Assembly (NCBI RefSeq): GCF_011764565.1
Contig: NZ_AP022871.1
Span: forward strand, 1,984,001 to 2,048,000
Length of the DNA: 64,000 nt
Reading direction: 5' to 3'
Source: Phytohabitans suffuscus
GTDB lineage: Bacteria; Actinomycetota; Actinomycetes; Mycobacteriales; Micromonosporaceae
Each line of letters starts with the position of its first letter. Positions within the stretch are counted from its first letter, which is position 1. The position numbers and the translations under genes were made by a program. Below, piece by piece: positions 38,224 through 46,642 of this stretch. The notes under the pieces are model-generated. The model saw nothing but the letters and a program-made list of their open reading frames with translations. It had not been told where the DNA came from and did not search any database.

Positions 38224-38304
38224 ATGCTCTGCCTCATCCTGTTCTTCTTCATGCTGGTAATGGCGCTCATTGTGCGCCTGGTGTTCGACAACATGAGCAA
38301 GTAG
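38224..38304 (+). CDS. 26-residue hydrophobic peptide
   Basis: A clear ribosome site (GGGAGGA) precedes the ATG at 38,224; the product (MLCLILFFFMLVMALIVRLV then FDNMSK) is almost wholly one membrane segment. The stop is followed at once by the ribosome site of the next gene. It starts the transfer-module run 38,224-39,444 of small overlapping genes. The function is unknown. Confidence 0.55.
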   Translation: MLCLILFFFMLVMALIVRLVFDNMSK

Positions 38305-38317
38305 GAGAAACGGCCTC

Positions 38318-38557
38318 ATGGGACGTAGCGCTGGTGGCCGGATTGTCACCATCATTGGTGGCCTGCTGATTCTCGGTATTGCCCTGCGGCTGGTGGCTGG
38401 CATTTTTCGGCCGGTACTGCCTGCCGAACTCATGCAGTCCGTAAGCGAGGGGTGGGCCATGCTGTACGGCATCATTGCGCCGGCCCTGGCAGCCATTGCC
38501 GCGGTTGCCATCCTGGCCGCGATTTGCTGGGTGGCGGCGGCCCTACTGCGTCGGTAG
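38318..38557 (+). CDS. Small two-pass membrane protein
   Basis: The 79-residue product has two hydrophobic segments (IVTIIGGLLILGIALRLVAGI and GIIAPALAAIAAVAILAAICWVAAALL). TAGGAGAAAC lies nine bases upstream of ATG. It is the second gene of the transfer run. No family was recognised; its position and size recall Spd-type spread proteins of actinomycete elements. Confidence 0.6.
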   Translation: MGRSAGGRIVTIIGGLLILGIALRLVAGIFRPVLPAELMQSVSEGWAMLYGIIAPALAAIAAVAILAAICWVAAALLRR

Positions 38558-38618
38558 CACCAATAGGAAGCTACTCACCCAGGCCACTCAAGACCAACGA
38601 AAGGAGCTGTTGTGTCCG

Positions 38619-38801
38619 GTGCCACGGCGAACACGGTCAGATGGAGAACGGCGGCGTGACGACTTCGAGCGCCGCACCCGCGATGAGGAATACCGGACGT
38701 TGGCCCGTGAACTGCACCGCGAATGGTGCGAACGGCTGGACGACGATGGGGAGCTGATGGAGGACGGCGACCTCGGTCTGCTCGAAGATGACGACCGCTA
38801 A
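38619..38801 (+). CDS. Small acidic protein upstream of the DUF2637 gene
   Basis: The 60-residue product (VPRRTRSDGERRRDDFERR, EYRTLARELHREWCERL, ending LGLLEDDDR) is highly charged. The stop overlaps the DUF2637 start by 14 bases, so translation is coupled. The start is unsure: AAAGGAG at 38,600 sits 12 bases before GTG 38,619, while a GTG at 38,612 is in another, short frame. Confidence 0.5.
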   Translation: MPRRTRSDGERRRDDFERRTRDEEYRTLARELHREWCERLDDDGELMEDGDLGLLEDDDR

Positions 38802-39444
38802 GCGGGATTGGGTTGTGGCCGTCGGCATGAGCGTGTCGGCGGCCTCGGCCGCAGTGTCATCTTTCGACGGGTTGCGTTCGCTGGCGCTGCTGGCGGGTTG
38901 GAACGTATACATGGCACCGCTCCTGCCGCTGACCATCGACGCTTACGCTATGAGCGCCACAAGGGTCTGGCTGGCCGACACTTTAGCCTCGGAGCGGGCT
39001 CGGCGTTTCGCCCGTCGCAACGCCGTAGGTGCAATCCTCGCCTCGCTCGTCGGCAATGCCACGTACCACGCCATCGCGGCCGGGATTCTGGCGTCGAACT
39101 GGATGGTGGTCGTTGTGGTCGGCGCAGTGCCGCCCGTCGTGCTCGGCCTGGTGTCGCACCTGGCGGTGCTACGCAAGCAGCCGGATGCGGCCGTACCGCA
39201 GTCCGTACCGGGTACGGCAGTTGTACCGGCGGACGGCACCCGGTACCGCACCGAGGATGAACTGCTTGTTGAGGCACGGGCGGCGGACGCTGCCTGGCGG
39301 CGTGACCACGACGACCGCCCAATATCGAGAGATGCGCTCCGCAAGGAGCTGCGTGTCGGCGCTGCCCGCGCAACCGACGTGCTCCGGCGCTTGCGCGCGG
39401 AGCCCAATCACCAAACGAGCCAACAGGAGGCCCATGCTCAGTGA
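38788..39444 (+). CDS. DUF2637 membrane protein (SpdB-like)
   Basis: The 218-residue protein has four membrane segments in its first 130 residues: DWVVAVGMSVSAASAAVSSF, GLRSLALLAGWNVYMAPLLPLTIDAYAMSATRVWLA, the latter a DUF2637 hallmark, and GNATYHAIAAGILASNWMVVVVVGAVPPVVLGLVSHLAVL. The C-terminus is cytoplasmic and basic. DUF2637 proteins, related to SpdB of streptomycete plasmids, take part in spread of conjugative elements within mycelium. It overlaps the upstream acidic gene and the downstream methyltransferase gene (GTGA). Confidence 0.85.
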   Translation: MTTAKRDWVVAVGMSVSAASAAVSSFDGLRSLALLAGWNVYMAPLLPLTIDAYAMSATRVWLADTLASERARRFARRNAVGAILASLVGNATYHAIAAGILASNWMVVVVVGAVPPVVLGLVSHLAVLRKQPDAAVPQSVPGTAVVPADGTRYRTEDELLVEARAADAAWRRDHDDRPISRDALRKELRVGAARATDVLRRLRAEPNHQTSQQEAHAQ

Positions 39445-40210
39445 CGTTTCAGACCGGTATTCGTAAATCGGTACTTGCGCCCTACTATCAAGATGACGCG
39501 GCGACGCTCTACCAGGCAGACGCGCTCGCTCTACTGCCTACCTTGCCAGATCAGAGCGTAGACGCGCTTATTACAGATCAGCCGTATTCTTCTGGTGGTC
39601 TTATGCGGGGCGACCGCACGAATCCTGTACACGGCAAGTATGTTCAAGCTTCCAGCAAGCTCGGGAACTCCTTGCCGGCGTTTACGGGGGACAATCGTGA
39701 CCAACGTTCATACACCTACTGGTGTGCATTGTGGCTAGGTGAAGCGTTGCGCGTTGTCCGTCCCGGCGGTGCGGCGGTGTTGTTCTCGGATTGGCGACAG
39801 CTCCCCACCATAACCGACATATTGCAGGCCGGGGTTGGGTCTGGCGGGGCATCATTCCCTGGCACAAACCCGCCTCGCGAAGCATAAAGGGACGACCGGC
39901 CAACAGTTGCGAGTACGCAGTATGGGGTACCAACGGGCCGCGGCCCATGGCCGACGTGTACGAAACATTGCCTGGGTTCGTTCAGGCCAACACGCCTCGC
40001 GACCGCGAGCATATAACCCAGAAGCCTCTCGAAATTATGCGCCTGCTTGTCCGACTTTCACCGAAAGGTGGCACCGTACTCGATCCGTTCATGGGTTCGG
40101 GCACAACCGGGATAGCCTCGCTCCTGGAGGGACGGCGTTTCATCGGTTCGGAGATATCCGCCGACATTGCCGGCGTCGCCCTCCGGCGCATACAGCAAGT
40201 TGGCACCTAG
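39441..40210 (+). pseudogene. DNA (adenine-N6 or cytosine-N4) methyltransferase with one frameshift
   Basis: The first frame (GTG 39,441) has YQADALALLPTLPDQSVDALITDQPYSSGG; DQPY replaces the usual DPPY/NPPY catalytic motif IV. It ends early at 39,887. From about 39,835 the second frame continues WRGIIPWHKP, CEYAVWGTNG, ITQKPLEIMRLLVRLSPKGGTVLDPFMGSGTTGIAS (motif I) to 40,210. Motif order IV then I marks the beta class. One added G in GGGG at 39,831-39,834 joins the frames, giving about 256 residues. Beside the transfer genes it may protect the element from host restriction. Whether the break is real or a sequence error is open. Confidence 0.82.
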
Positions 40211-40457
40211 TAATCGGGCAAAGGTTCGTCCTGTACGACTATTTCACAACACAGAAAGCCTTGACAAGCCTGCCGCACCTCGGCATAAGGACAAGTAGGG
40301 GTTGTTCACAACCAGCGCCCGATTCCGGGCCAAAACGCCAGCGGCGCGTTAGCCGCCCGCAATCCCTACGCCAATCACTAACACCGTAAGGAGACACGGG
40401 GAGGTCTATGACCAGACGCGTTCTTGTTCAATGCGCCCAAAATCGGGAGGCTCGGGC

Positions 40458-42755
40458 ATGACGCCGGTCGCACTGCTGCTCGGCGGGGCACTGTTGCCCT
40501 TCGCCATCGTGGCAACGGCCCGCTGGGCGGATGCGGCTGTCTGGCGGCGCTCGCTGCGCGCCTACCAGATCGTGCCGCCTGCCAACCTGTCGCCCGAAGA
40601 CGTTGCGGCGTGGCTGGGCGGCATCGCGGCCAGTACGCACGCCGCACCGTTCGCACTGTTGCCATTCCCGCCCGCTGTGCTGGAAATTCGTGCGACGCAG
40701 GCAGGCATCGCCTACTTCCTGCTGGTGGCCGAGAAGATGGGCGGCACAGCCTTGAGTGGCCTCCGCGCCAGCCTGCCGGCTGCCCGCGTGACCGAGGCGG
40801 ATAACTACCTGTCCAACCGTCCACGCCTCAACATGGCGGCGGAAGCCGTGCTTACCAGCTACCGGCGTCCGTTGGCTTTTGGGCGGGCCGAGGCGACTAA
40901 CCGGGCTATCTTGGCGTCACTTCAGCCGCTTGAGAAGGACGAAACCGTTGTCCTGCAATGGATTCTAACCAGCGGTGGCACACCCCAGCCGGTACGCCGC
41001 CCCTCTGGACAGGAGCAAGACAACGGCCTTCCCTGGTGGCTGGAAGGCGAATCACCGCGCGACGCCGACGACGTGCGTGCCGAACGGCTCAAGCAGCGCG
41101 ACCAACTCTTGTGTGTTTCGCTACGCGCCGGTGTCTCAGCCGGTAGCAGAGCGCGCACTTACGCCGTGTTCGGACGTGTCTGGGGCACGCTGCGCGGGCA
41201 GAACGCCAGCGGCGTGCTCCTGGTACGGCGGTGGTGGATGCCGGAGCAGTGGGCGGCGCGGCGGCTGGAGGCGTTCGCTACACCGTTGCTGCTGCGCTAC
41301 CCCATGCTCCTCAACGTCCGCGAGCTGGCCGGCCTTGTTGGGCTGCCACTCGGCGGCGTCCGGCTGCCCGGCCTGCCGCGTGCCGTTTCGCGGCAACTGC
41401 CACCGGCCGTCAACATGCCGGCGCGCGGCGCCGTTGTTGGCCTGGCCTCTTACGTGGGCATGGGTGACCGGCCGCTGGCGCTCAAGACCAGCGACCGATT
41501 GCGGCACATGTGGTGCCTCGGGCCGACCGGCACAGGCAAGTCCACACTGCTCGCAAACCTGGCATTGCAGGACATTGCGGCTGGACGTGGCGTTGCCTTG
41601 CTCGACCCGAAGGGCGACATGGTGGCGGACATCCTTGACCGGGTGCCGGAGGAGCGGCACGACGACATTGTGGTCGTGTCGCCAGGCCAGACCGCGTACC
41701 CCGTGGGCCTGAACGTTCTCGACACCGGCCACGGCGAGCACGCCCGCGAGCTGGCCGTTGACGCCGTGGTACACCTCATGGCCAGCCTGTGGCGCAGTTC
41801 GTTCGGGCCGCGCACGGCTGACGTACTGCGCAACGCGCTCCTGACGCTGACGTATACCAGGGCGGCGGATGGTTCAGCGAACACGCTGGTGGAGCTGCCG
41901 GAAGTCCTCCTCAATCCGGCCTTTCGCGCCTTCTTACTCGCCCAACCGACCGTGCCCGAGACGGTGCGGCCCTTCTGGGTGAGCTACGACCAGATGCGGG
42001 ACGGCGAACGGGCACAGGTCATCGGGCCAAGCATGAACAAGATCAGAAGTTTCACGACACGCACGGCGCTGCGCCTCATGCTCGGCCAATCCCAAGGTGT
42101 GCGCCTCGACGAGTTGTTCACCAAGCGGCGGGTGTTCCTGTTTGACCTGTCCAAAGGAATGCTTGGCAAGGGCACTACGGAACTTGTCGGGTCGCTGGTC
42201 ATGGCGGGGCTATGGCAGGCGACGCTAGAGCGCATCACGGTACTGCGCGAGCAGCGGCATCCGATCTTCATGTATCTCGATGACTTCCAGGACTTCCTAC
42301 GGCTGCCAATTGATCTTGCGGACATCCTGGCGCAGGCCCGTGGGCATGGTGTCGGCATGGTGCTGGCGCATCAGCACCTCGGCCAGCTCAGCGACGATGT
42401 GCGGACGGCCGCGCTCGGCACCGCCCGCACCCAAGTGACCTTCCAGATCGAGCACGACGACGCCCGCACACTTGCCGGACGCTTCGCTCCCCTGACGGCT
42501 GACGACCTCACCGGTCTACCAGCTTGGGAGATAGCAATGCGGCCATGCGTCGAGGGGTCAACCCTGTCTCCGGTCACGGGGCGGACGTTGCCGCTGCCGG
42601 AGGCAACCACGGACGGCGCGGCGCTTGCCCGCGCCAGCCAGCAGCGCTACGGCGTACTTCGGGCCGACGTCGAGACGGCCATCCGTGCCCGAATCCAGCC
42701 GCCGGCGAGGGGCGGCGGGCGTTTTGGCCGGGCCATGCAGGAGGCCGACGTATGA
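40458..42755 (+). CDS. VirD4/TraG-like coupling ATPase
   Basis: The 765-residue protein has a short N-terminal membrane anchor (LLLGGALLPFAIVATARW), a helical region to about 340, and an AAA-type core: CLGPTGTGKSTLLANLALQD (Walker A near 354), VALLDPKGDMVADIL, and IFMYLDDFQDFLRL (Walker B near 604), followed by VLAHQHLGQLSDDVRTAALGTARTQ, as in type IV coupling and TraG-family proteins. It links the processed DNA to the export machine. ATG 40,458 has GGGAGG upstream. It is the first gene of a tightly overlapping set with 42,752 and 42,883. Confidence 0.85.
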   Translation: MTPVALLLGGALLPFAIVATARWADAAVWRRSLRAYQIVPPANLSPEDVAAWLGGIAASTHAAPFALLPFPPAVLEIRATQAGIAYFLLVAEKMGGTALSGLRASLPAARVTEADNYLSNRPRLNMAAEAVLTSYRRPLAFGRAEATNRAILASLQPLEKDETVVLQWILTSGGTPQPVRRPSGQEQDNGLPWWLEGESPRDADDVRAERLKQRDQLLCVSLRAGVSAGSRARTYAVFGRVWGTLRGQNASGVLLVRRWWMPEQWAARRLEAFATPLLLRYPMLLNVRELAGLVGLPLGGVRLPGLPRAVSRQLPPAVNMPARGAVVGLASYVGMGDRPLALKTSDRLRHMWCLGPTGTGKSTLLANLALQDIAAGRGVALLDPKGDMVADILDRVPEERHDDIVVVSPGQTAYPVGLNVLDTGHGEHARELAVDAVVHLMASLWRSSFGPRTADVLRNALLTLTYTRAADGSANTLVELPEVLLNPAFRAFLLAQPTVPETVRPFWVSYDQMRDGERAQVIGPSMNKIRSFTTRTALRLMLGQSQGVRLDELFTKRRVFLFDLSKGMLGKGTTELVGSLVMAGLWQATLERITVLREQRHPIFMYLDDFQDFLRLPIDLADILAQARGHGVGMVLAHQHLGQLSDDVRTAALGTARTQVTFQIEHDDARTLAGRFAPLTADDLTGLPAWEIAMRPCVEGSTLSPVTGRTLPLPEATTDGAALARASQQRYGVLRADVETAIRARIQPPARGGGRFGRAMQEADV

Positions 42756-42886
42756 CCGCGGTTCGCGTTGCCTTCGGTGTTGCCCTCGGCGTTGATGTCG
42801 CCGGCTTGCTCGTACCCGCCGTGACCTCGGCATACGCCAACGTAACGCCAACGAAAGAGCACTACTCCACAGGAGGGGTGCTATGA
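42752..42886 (+). CDS. 44-residue hydrophobic peptide between coupling ATPase and relaxation protein genes
   Basis: Start and stop overlap both neighbours by four bases (ATGA at each end), so it is translated as part of the run. MTAVRVAFGVALGVDVAGLLV is one hydrophobic segment, like a small exported or membrane peptide. The tail is TSAYANVTPTKEHYSTGGVL. The function is unknown. Confidence 0.55.
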   Translation: MTAVRVAFGVALGVDVAGLLVPAVTSAYANVTPTKEHYSTGGVL

Positions 42887-43758
42887 CTGCTGCACTGCGG
42901 CCCCTGGCCTCGGAAGGTGGCGTACAGGCATCCGCGCGCCGCCCAGCGAACGGAAGCAGGCGGCGAGCGGGCAAGGCTCACGTCGAGTGGGTGCACGACC
43001 GGCTGACCGGCCGCGACTGGCAGATCATAGAAGCGCTCGCCCGTCTTCGCGTTGCATCCGGCGAGCACCTTGAACGGCTCTTCTTCTCTTCTCTCTCTTC
43101 ACCGCGTAGCCGTGTAGCCAGCCGTTCGCGGGCGCTGCGGCGCTTGACGGCCTGGCGCGTGCTGGTGCCGTTGGAGCGTCGTGTTGGCGGCGCTGGGCGG
43201 GGGTCTTCCGGCTCGGCGTTCGCCCTCGACAGTGTTGGCCAGAAAGTGCTCCTGGCGCGGCAGCTCGCGGACGGCACAGCCGGACGCGTGCGGCGGCCGA
43301 GCACGCCGAGCGACCGCACGCTCAAGCACGCCCTGGCCGTAAGCGACCTGTACGTGAATCTGGTCGAGCTCGGACGCGTTTACGGCTTCACGGTGGACGA
43401 GTACCGGGTTGAACCGCGGTGGCCGGACGGCCAGGGCGGGCAGCTCGGGCCGGACGCCTACGCTCGGCTGTCGCTCGGCGCGGTGGTTGATCACTGGTGG
43501 ACAGAGGTTGATCGGGCCACAGAAGACCTGGAGACGACACTTCGCCGGAAGCTCATGGCGTACCTCGACTTCGCACGGCGCGGGCAGCTCGGGCCGAGCG
43601 GCGTAGTGCCGCGCGTCCTGGTGTCGTGCAGCACCGAGGCACGCCGCAAGGCCGTGGACGGCCTGGTGAGCCATTTGCCGCCACCGGCGGGCGAGCTGTT
43701 CGCCGTGACGCACGCCGAACGGTCAGCACAATTCCTCAGCGAAGTTTTGAAAGAGTGA
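42883..43758 (+). CDS. Replication-relaxation family protein
   Basis: The 291-residue protein starts with a winged-helix part (GRDWQIIEALARLRVASGEHLERLFF) followed by ALRRLTAWRVLVPLERRVGG, SDRTLKHALAVSDLYVNLVEL, and LDFARRGQLGPSGVVPRVLVSC. This is the pattern of actinobacterial replication-relaxation proteins, thought to nick or initiate at the element origin (relaxase-like). It lies directly after the coupling ATPase. CTTGAACGGCTCTTCTTCTCTTCTCTC includes a CT-rich run in the coding strand, unusual for the genome. Confidence 0.82.
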   Translation: MTAALRPLASEGGVQASARRPANGSRRRAGKAHVEWVHDRLTGRDWQIIEALARLRVASGEHLERLFFSSLSSPRSRVASRSRALRRLTAWRVLVPLERRVGGAGRGSSGSAFALDSVGQKVLLARQLADGTAGRVRRPSTPSDRTLKHALAVSDLYVNLVELGRVYGFTVDEYRVEPRWPDGQGGQLGPDAYARLSLGAVVDHWWTEVDRATEDLETTLRRKLMAYLDFARRGQLGPSGVVPRVLVSCSTEARRKAVDGLVSHLPPPAGELFAVTHAERSAQFLSEVLKE

Positions 43759-43812
43759 CGAACTCGAAAAGCGTTGAGCATTCCACGTCAGACAGAGCGA
43801 ACATTTTGCAAT

Positions 43813-43818
43813 ATAATT
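43813..43818 (+). promoter_or_regulatory. TATAAT box upstream of the ImmA-like gene
   Basis: TATAAT stands in an AT-rich patch (43,800-43,830) of an otherwise GC-rich spacer of 279 bases (43,759-44,037). A matching -35 box is not clear. GGAGGG follows at 43,833. The spacer also holds a possible short peptide from ATG 43,855 (16 codons). I found no antitoxin-type HTH gene here. Confidence 0.35.
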
Positions 43819-44037
43819 AAGAACAGTAAGCAGGAGGGTGAGCAGCAACTTATATGCACTTGATAAGCGCGTTATTCGCTGTCGCCCGAACGCCGCTGGT
43901 ATAGCCATATGGGCTACCAGTCTTCGGTACGTCAGAAACGGAAGTTGTCGGCTTGGCTCACACAGAGCCGGGTGCCTGGCGCTCCTTCTATCCACGGCGG
44001 CAACAAAGTAAACAATGTCAGAGAGGAGGTGGACTCT

Positions 44038-44676
44038 ATGACACAACAGCACATCGAGGTGCCGGCCGATTTCACAACGCAGATACGGCGACTGGCACCA
44101 AAGCTGCCAATGACACGCGGAACCGCGTCGATTGTGGCGGAACAACAGGCGCTTCGCGTTCGCGCGATATTTGGCCTGAGAAATACAACAAGAGTTCCAC
44201 TTGGATGGATCGAACGCATTCCGAATACCCGAGTGCAAATCCTCGGACGGCTGGAGGTGGAGGCCATAGCCAGGGTGCCGCGAGCCACGGGTGTGACGCG
44301 ATTCGAGGAGGACGGCACTACCGTTATCTCGCTCGCCGAGAACACCAGCCACGCCCACAAGCGTTTCTCTCTCGCCCACGAACTGAAACATCTAATCGAC
44401 GGCCTCGGCGCCGATAAAACGATGTACGCCCAACTGGGATTCGGCAACAGAGAACGGCGCGACCGGCGGATAGAGGGGGTGGCGAACGAATTTGCGGCTT
44501 GCCTCCTCATGCCAACCGCGCTGGTGACGAAGGCGTGGGACATCGGGTTCAAGGGCGTTCCAGAGCTGGCCGGGATGTTCGACGTATCCGAGGACGCCAT
44601 GTATGTGCGACTTAAAAGCCTCGGCCTTATCCGTAGTTATTCACGTTCACCAGAGGAAAACCTCGCAGGACTCTAA
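44038..44676 (+). CDS. ImmA/IrrE-family metallopeptidase
   Basis: The 212-residue protein has the zinc signature RFSLAHELKHLIDG near residue 114 (HExxH variant with L, as HELKH) and VANEFAACLLMPTALV, the second half of the ImmA/IrrE motif. In Bacillus elements such peptidases cleave the ImmR repressor to switch on excision; in Deinococcus they cleave DdrO. ATG 44,038 was chosen for GAGAGGAGGT upstream; the frame is open earlier to 43,909 without a ribosome site. Position next to xis and int suggests a role in controlling excision. The partner XRE repressor gene is not adjacent. Confidence 0.83.
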   Translation: MTQQHIEVPADFTTQIRRLAPKLPMTRGTASIVAEQQALRVRAIFGLRNTTRVPLGWIERIPNTRVQILGRLEVEAIARVPRATGVTRFEEDGTTVISLAENTSHAHKRFSLAHELKHLIDGLGADKTMYAQLGFGNRERRDRRIEGVANEFAACLLMPTALVTKAWDIGFKGVPELAGMFDVSEDAMYVRLKSLGLIRSYSRSPEENLAGL

Positions 44677-44694
44677 TAACAGATAGGAGGAAAT

Positions 44695-45054
44695 ATGCAA
44701 GGAACCCAGATAACAACTCGTGCCAGCTTCCGCAGCCAGCCTGTGGCGTCATGGCCTACCCAGACGCGGTTTAAGCCGCGCGAACCGGTGCGCCGCACCT
44801 ACTGCCGCGCACCAGCCGTGGCAGCTCCGGCCGATGACTTCGGCCAGGAGGACAACCACGCGGCAAGAACGTTTACGCCCACGCTGCTGACCGTGGATGA
44901 GGCGTGCCGGATGCTCCGTATTAGCCGCCCGAAGCTGTACGAGTACATCAATAGCCGGCAGCTTAGGACGGTCAGGTTCGGCAGCCGGCGGCTCGTGCCG
45001 CTGCCGGCGATACGCGCGCTTGTTGACCAGCTCAGCGACCGGGAGGCGCTGTAG
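44695..45054 (+). CDS. xis: Excisionase-like helix-turn-helix protein
   Basis: The 119-residue protein has a basic N-terminal tail and a C-terminal HTH_17/MerR-type domain: LTVDEACRMLRISRPKLYEYINSRQLRTVRFGSRRLVPLPAIRALVDQL, the standard form of actinobacterial excisionases. AGGAGG precedes ATG 44,695. Two bases separate it from the integrase gene, so the pair is one unit. The long N-terminal tail (about 60 residues) is unusual. Confidence 0.8.
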   Translation: MQGTQITTRASFRSQPVASWPTQTRFKPREPVRRTYCRAPAVAAPADDFGQEDNHAARTFTPTLLTVDEACRMLRISRPKLYEYINSRQLRTVRFGSRRLVPLPAIRALVDQLSDREAL

Positions 45055-45056
45055 GG

Positions 45057-46454
45057 ATGGCCCGGCGCAACGCAAACGGCGAAGGCTCCATCTCGAAGCG
45101 CAAGGACGGCCGGTACGACGCGGCGCTGTGGGTGACGACGACGAGCGGGGCTCGAAAGCGCAAACACCTATACGGAAAGACGCGTAAGGAAGCCCACGAG
45201 AAGCTCATCGCGGCGAAGGTGCAGGCGGCGAACGGAATTCCTTTTGCCGACAAGCGTTGGAGCGTAGGTGAGTATCTAACGTACTGGCTCGAAGAAGTAG
45301 TTAAGGCCACGCGTCGGCTATCAACCTACTCCCAATACGAAAGAATCATCAGGCTTTACTTGGTCCCTGGGCTCGGCACATGCCCGCTCATGGGATTGAC
45401 TGTACGCAGGTTTCAGAGCTTCCTTAATAGCCAGACTGCCCAGGGTGTTTCCGCCCGAAACGTTGAACTTATGCGAGCGGTATTAAGCTCAGCGCTATCT
45501 CGCGCCCAGCATGAGGAGATCGTTGCCCGCAACATAGCGAAGCATGTCAAGCTGCCAGGTCGCCAAAAGCGCCAAATCAAGCCGTGGACGGCGGAAGAGG
45601 CCACCCGATTCCTTGACGCTGCCGCCTCGGAGCCTTTGTATCCGGCTTTCGTCGCAATGCTGCTTCATGGCCTGCGACGCGGGGAAACGTTGGGCCTTCG
45701 CTGGTGCGATGTTGACACGGTGACTGGTGCCCTCCATGTCCGTCAACAACTTATCCGCGTCGGTCGCCGGCTCATGGAAGCAGACTTAAAGACCGACGCA
45801 AGCATTGCCGATCTCCTCATGGGTGAGGTCGATCGGGCATTGCTACTACAGCACCGAGAACGGCAGCGCGAACTCCGTCTGGCGGCTGGTGACCAGTGGA
45901 AAGGCCGCCTCGATGAAACGGAGTTGGTCTTCACGACCAAGGTCGGTACGCCAATCGAGCCACGAAACTTTGCACGCTCTTTTGAGCGGATCTGCCGGCA
46001 AGCCGGCGTGCGCAAGATCCGGTTGCACGACCTGCGGCACACGAACGGCACATTGCTAAGCGCGCTGGGAGTGCCCACCCGCGACATACAAGCCAGGCTT
46101 CGCCATTCCCGCGCAAGCACAACAATGGATATCTACGTACATCCGAACATAACTGCGGGGAGAGCAACGACAGAGCAAGTAGCTAGCCTGCTCGCACGCT
46201 CCGGCAACGAGCGTAGCCGTCAAAGTTGGCCGTCAATTTCGATCAACGAAACAAATATTACAACGTCTATATCTGGTGGGGTTGGAGGGGCTCGAACCCC
46301 CGACCTCGTGAATGTGAATTCTGTGCGGCAAGGCGTTCGTCAGCGCGTTGCATCTGTTAGAGCCGCAATGGAACGCCACACGCGGCAGTGGTTGTTGGGC
46401 GTCGTAGCCGTCAACTTAGCCGTCAAAAATCAGGAGGCGTCATGGAGTGCCTGA
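45057..46454 (+). CDS. int: Tyrosine integrase (phage-type site-specific recombinase)
   Basis: The 465-residue protein has an AP2-like N-terminal arm-binding domain (GEGSISKRKDGRYDAALWVTT), a SAM-like core-binding domain, and the catalytic domain with R (LLHGLRRGETLGLRW, about 206), HxxR (LHDLRHTNGTLL, about 325), H (LRHSRAST) and the tyrosine (MDIYVH, about 359). The C-terminus after about 405 (GGVGGARTPDL) is read from a tRNA-like att sequence that overlaps the gene. It is the integrase of a tRNA-targeting element, yet this element sits in comEC. Confidence 0.93.
   Translation: MARRNANGEGSISKRKDGRYDAALWVTTTSGARKRKHLYGKTRKEAHEKLIAAKVQAANGIPFADKRWSVGEYLTYWLEEVVKATRRLSTYSQYERIIRLYLVPGLGTCPLMGLTVRRFQSFLNSQTAQGVSARNVELMRAVLSSALSRAQHEEIVARNIAKHVKLPGRQKRQIKPWTAEEATRFLDAAASEPLYPAFVAMLLHGLRRGETLGLRWCDVDTVTGALHVRQQLIRVGRRLMEADLKTDASIADLLMGEVDRALLLQHRERQRELRLAAGDQWKGRLDETELVFTTKVGTPIEPRNFARSFERICRQAGVRKIRLHDLRHTNGTLLSALGVPTRDIQARLRHSRASTTMDIYVHPNITAGRATTEQVASLLARSGNERSRQSWPSISINETNITTSISGGVGGARTPDLVNVNSVRQGVRQRVASVRAAMERHTRQWLLGVVAVNLAVKNQEASWSA
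46274..46310 (-). other. tRNA 3'-end fragment, probable att site of the tyrosine integrase
   Basis: On the minus strand the sequence reads as a T-arm (GGGGGTTCGAGCCCCTC), acceptor strand CAACCCC, discriminator A and CCA. The T-stem pairs (one G-T pair). The 5' half of a tRNA does not follow, so this is not a working tRNA gene. Such 3' pieces are the attP or att core of tRNA-targeting integrases. The acceptor sequence does not let me name the tRNA. Confidence 0.75.
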
Positions 46455-46629
46455 CGCCAACCACGACACGCCTGCGGCCGAATGGGGCCGTCGTCAGGCC
46501 AAGGCTGCTCCGCCGTGGTCGGATAACAAATGGCTCCGCATTTGCGCCGTATTGCGGCTCAACGTGGCCGAGAAAGCCACGGACGCCACGCAAGCGGGGA
46601 ACGACACACGCCACACCGAGGCGCCGTAG
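46447..46629 (+). CDS. Small conserved-type protein after the integrase
   Basis: The 60-residue product has a motif of Trp-Gly-Arg/Arg... (EWGRRQAKAAPPWSDNKWLRICAVL), similar in style to small proteins found beside actinobacterial integrases (W-A-x-x-x-A-x-x-P-P-x-S/T-x-E). CAGGAGG lies about 10 bases before GTG 46,447. It overlaps the integrase end by 8 bases. The function is unknown. Confidence 0.5.
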   Translation: MPDANHDTPAAEWGRRQAKAAPPWSDNKWLRICAVLRLNVAEKATDATQAGNDTRHTEAP

Positions 46630-46642
46630 CGAGCACGGGCGC

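Noticed and set aside
46274..46310. Functional tRNA gene
   Set aside because: Only the T-arm, acceptor strand and CCA can be drawn; no D-arm or anticodon arm pairs upstream on the minus strand.
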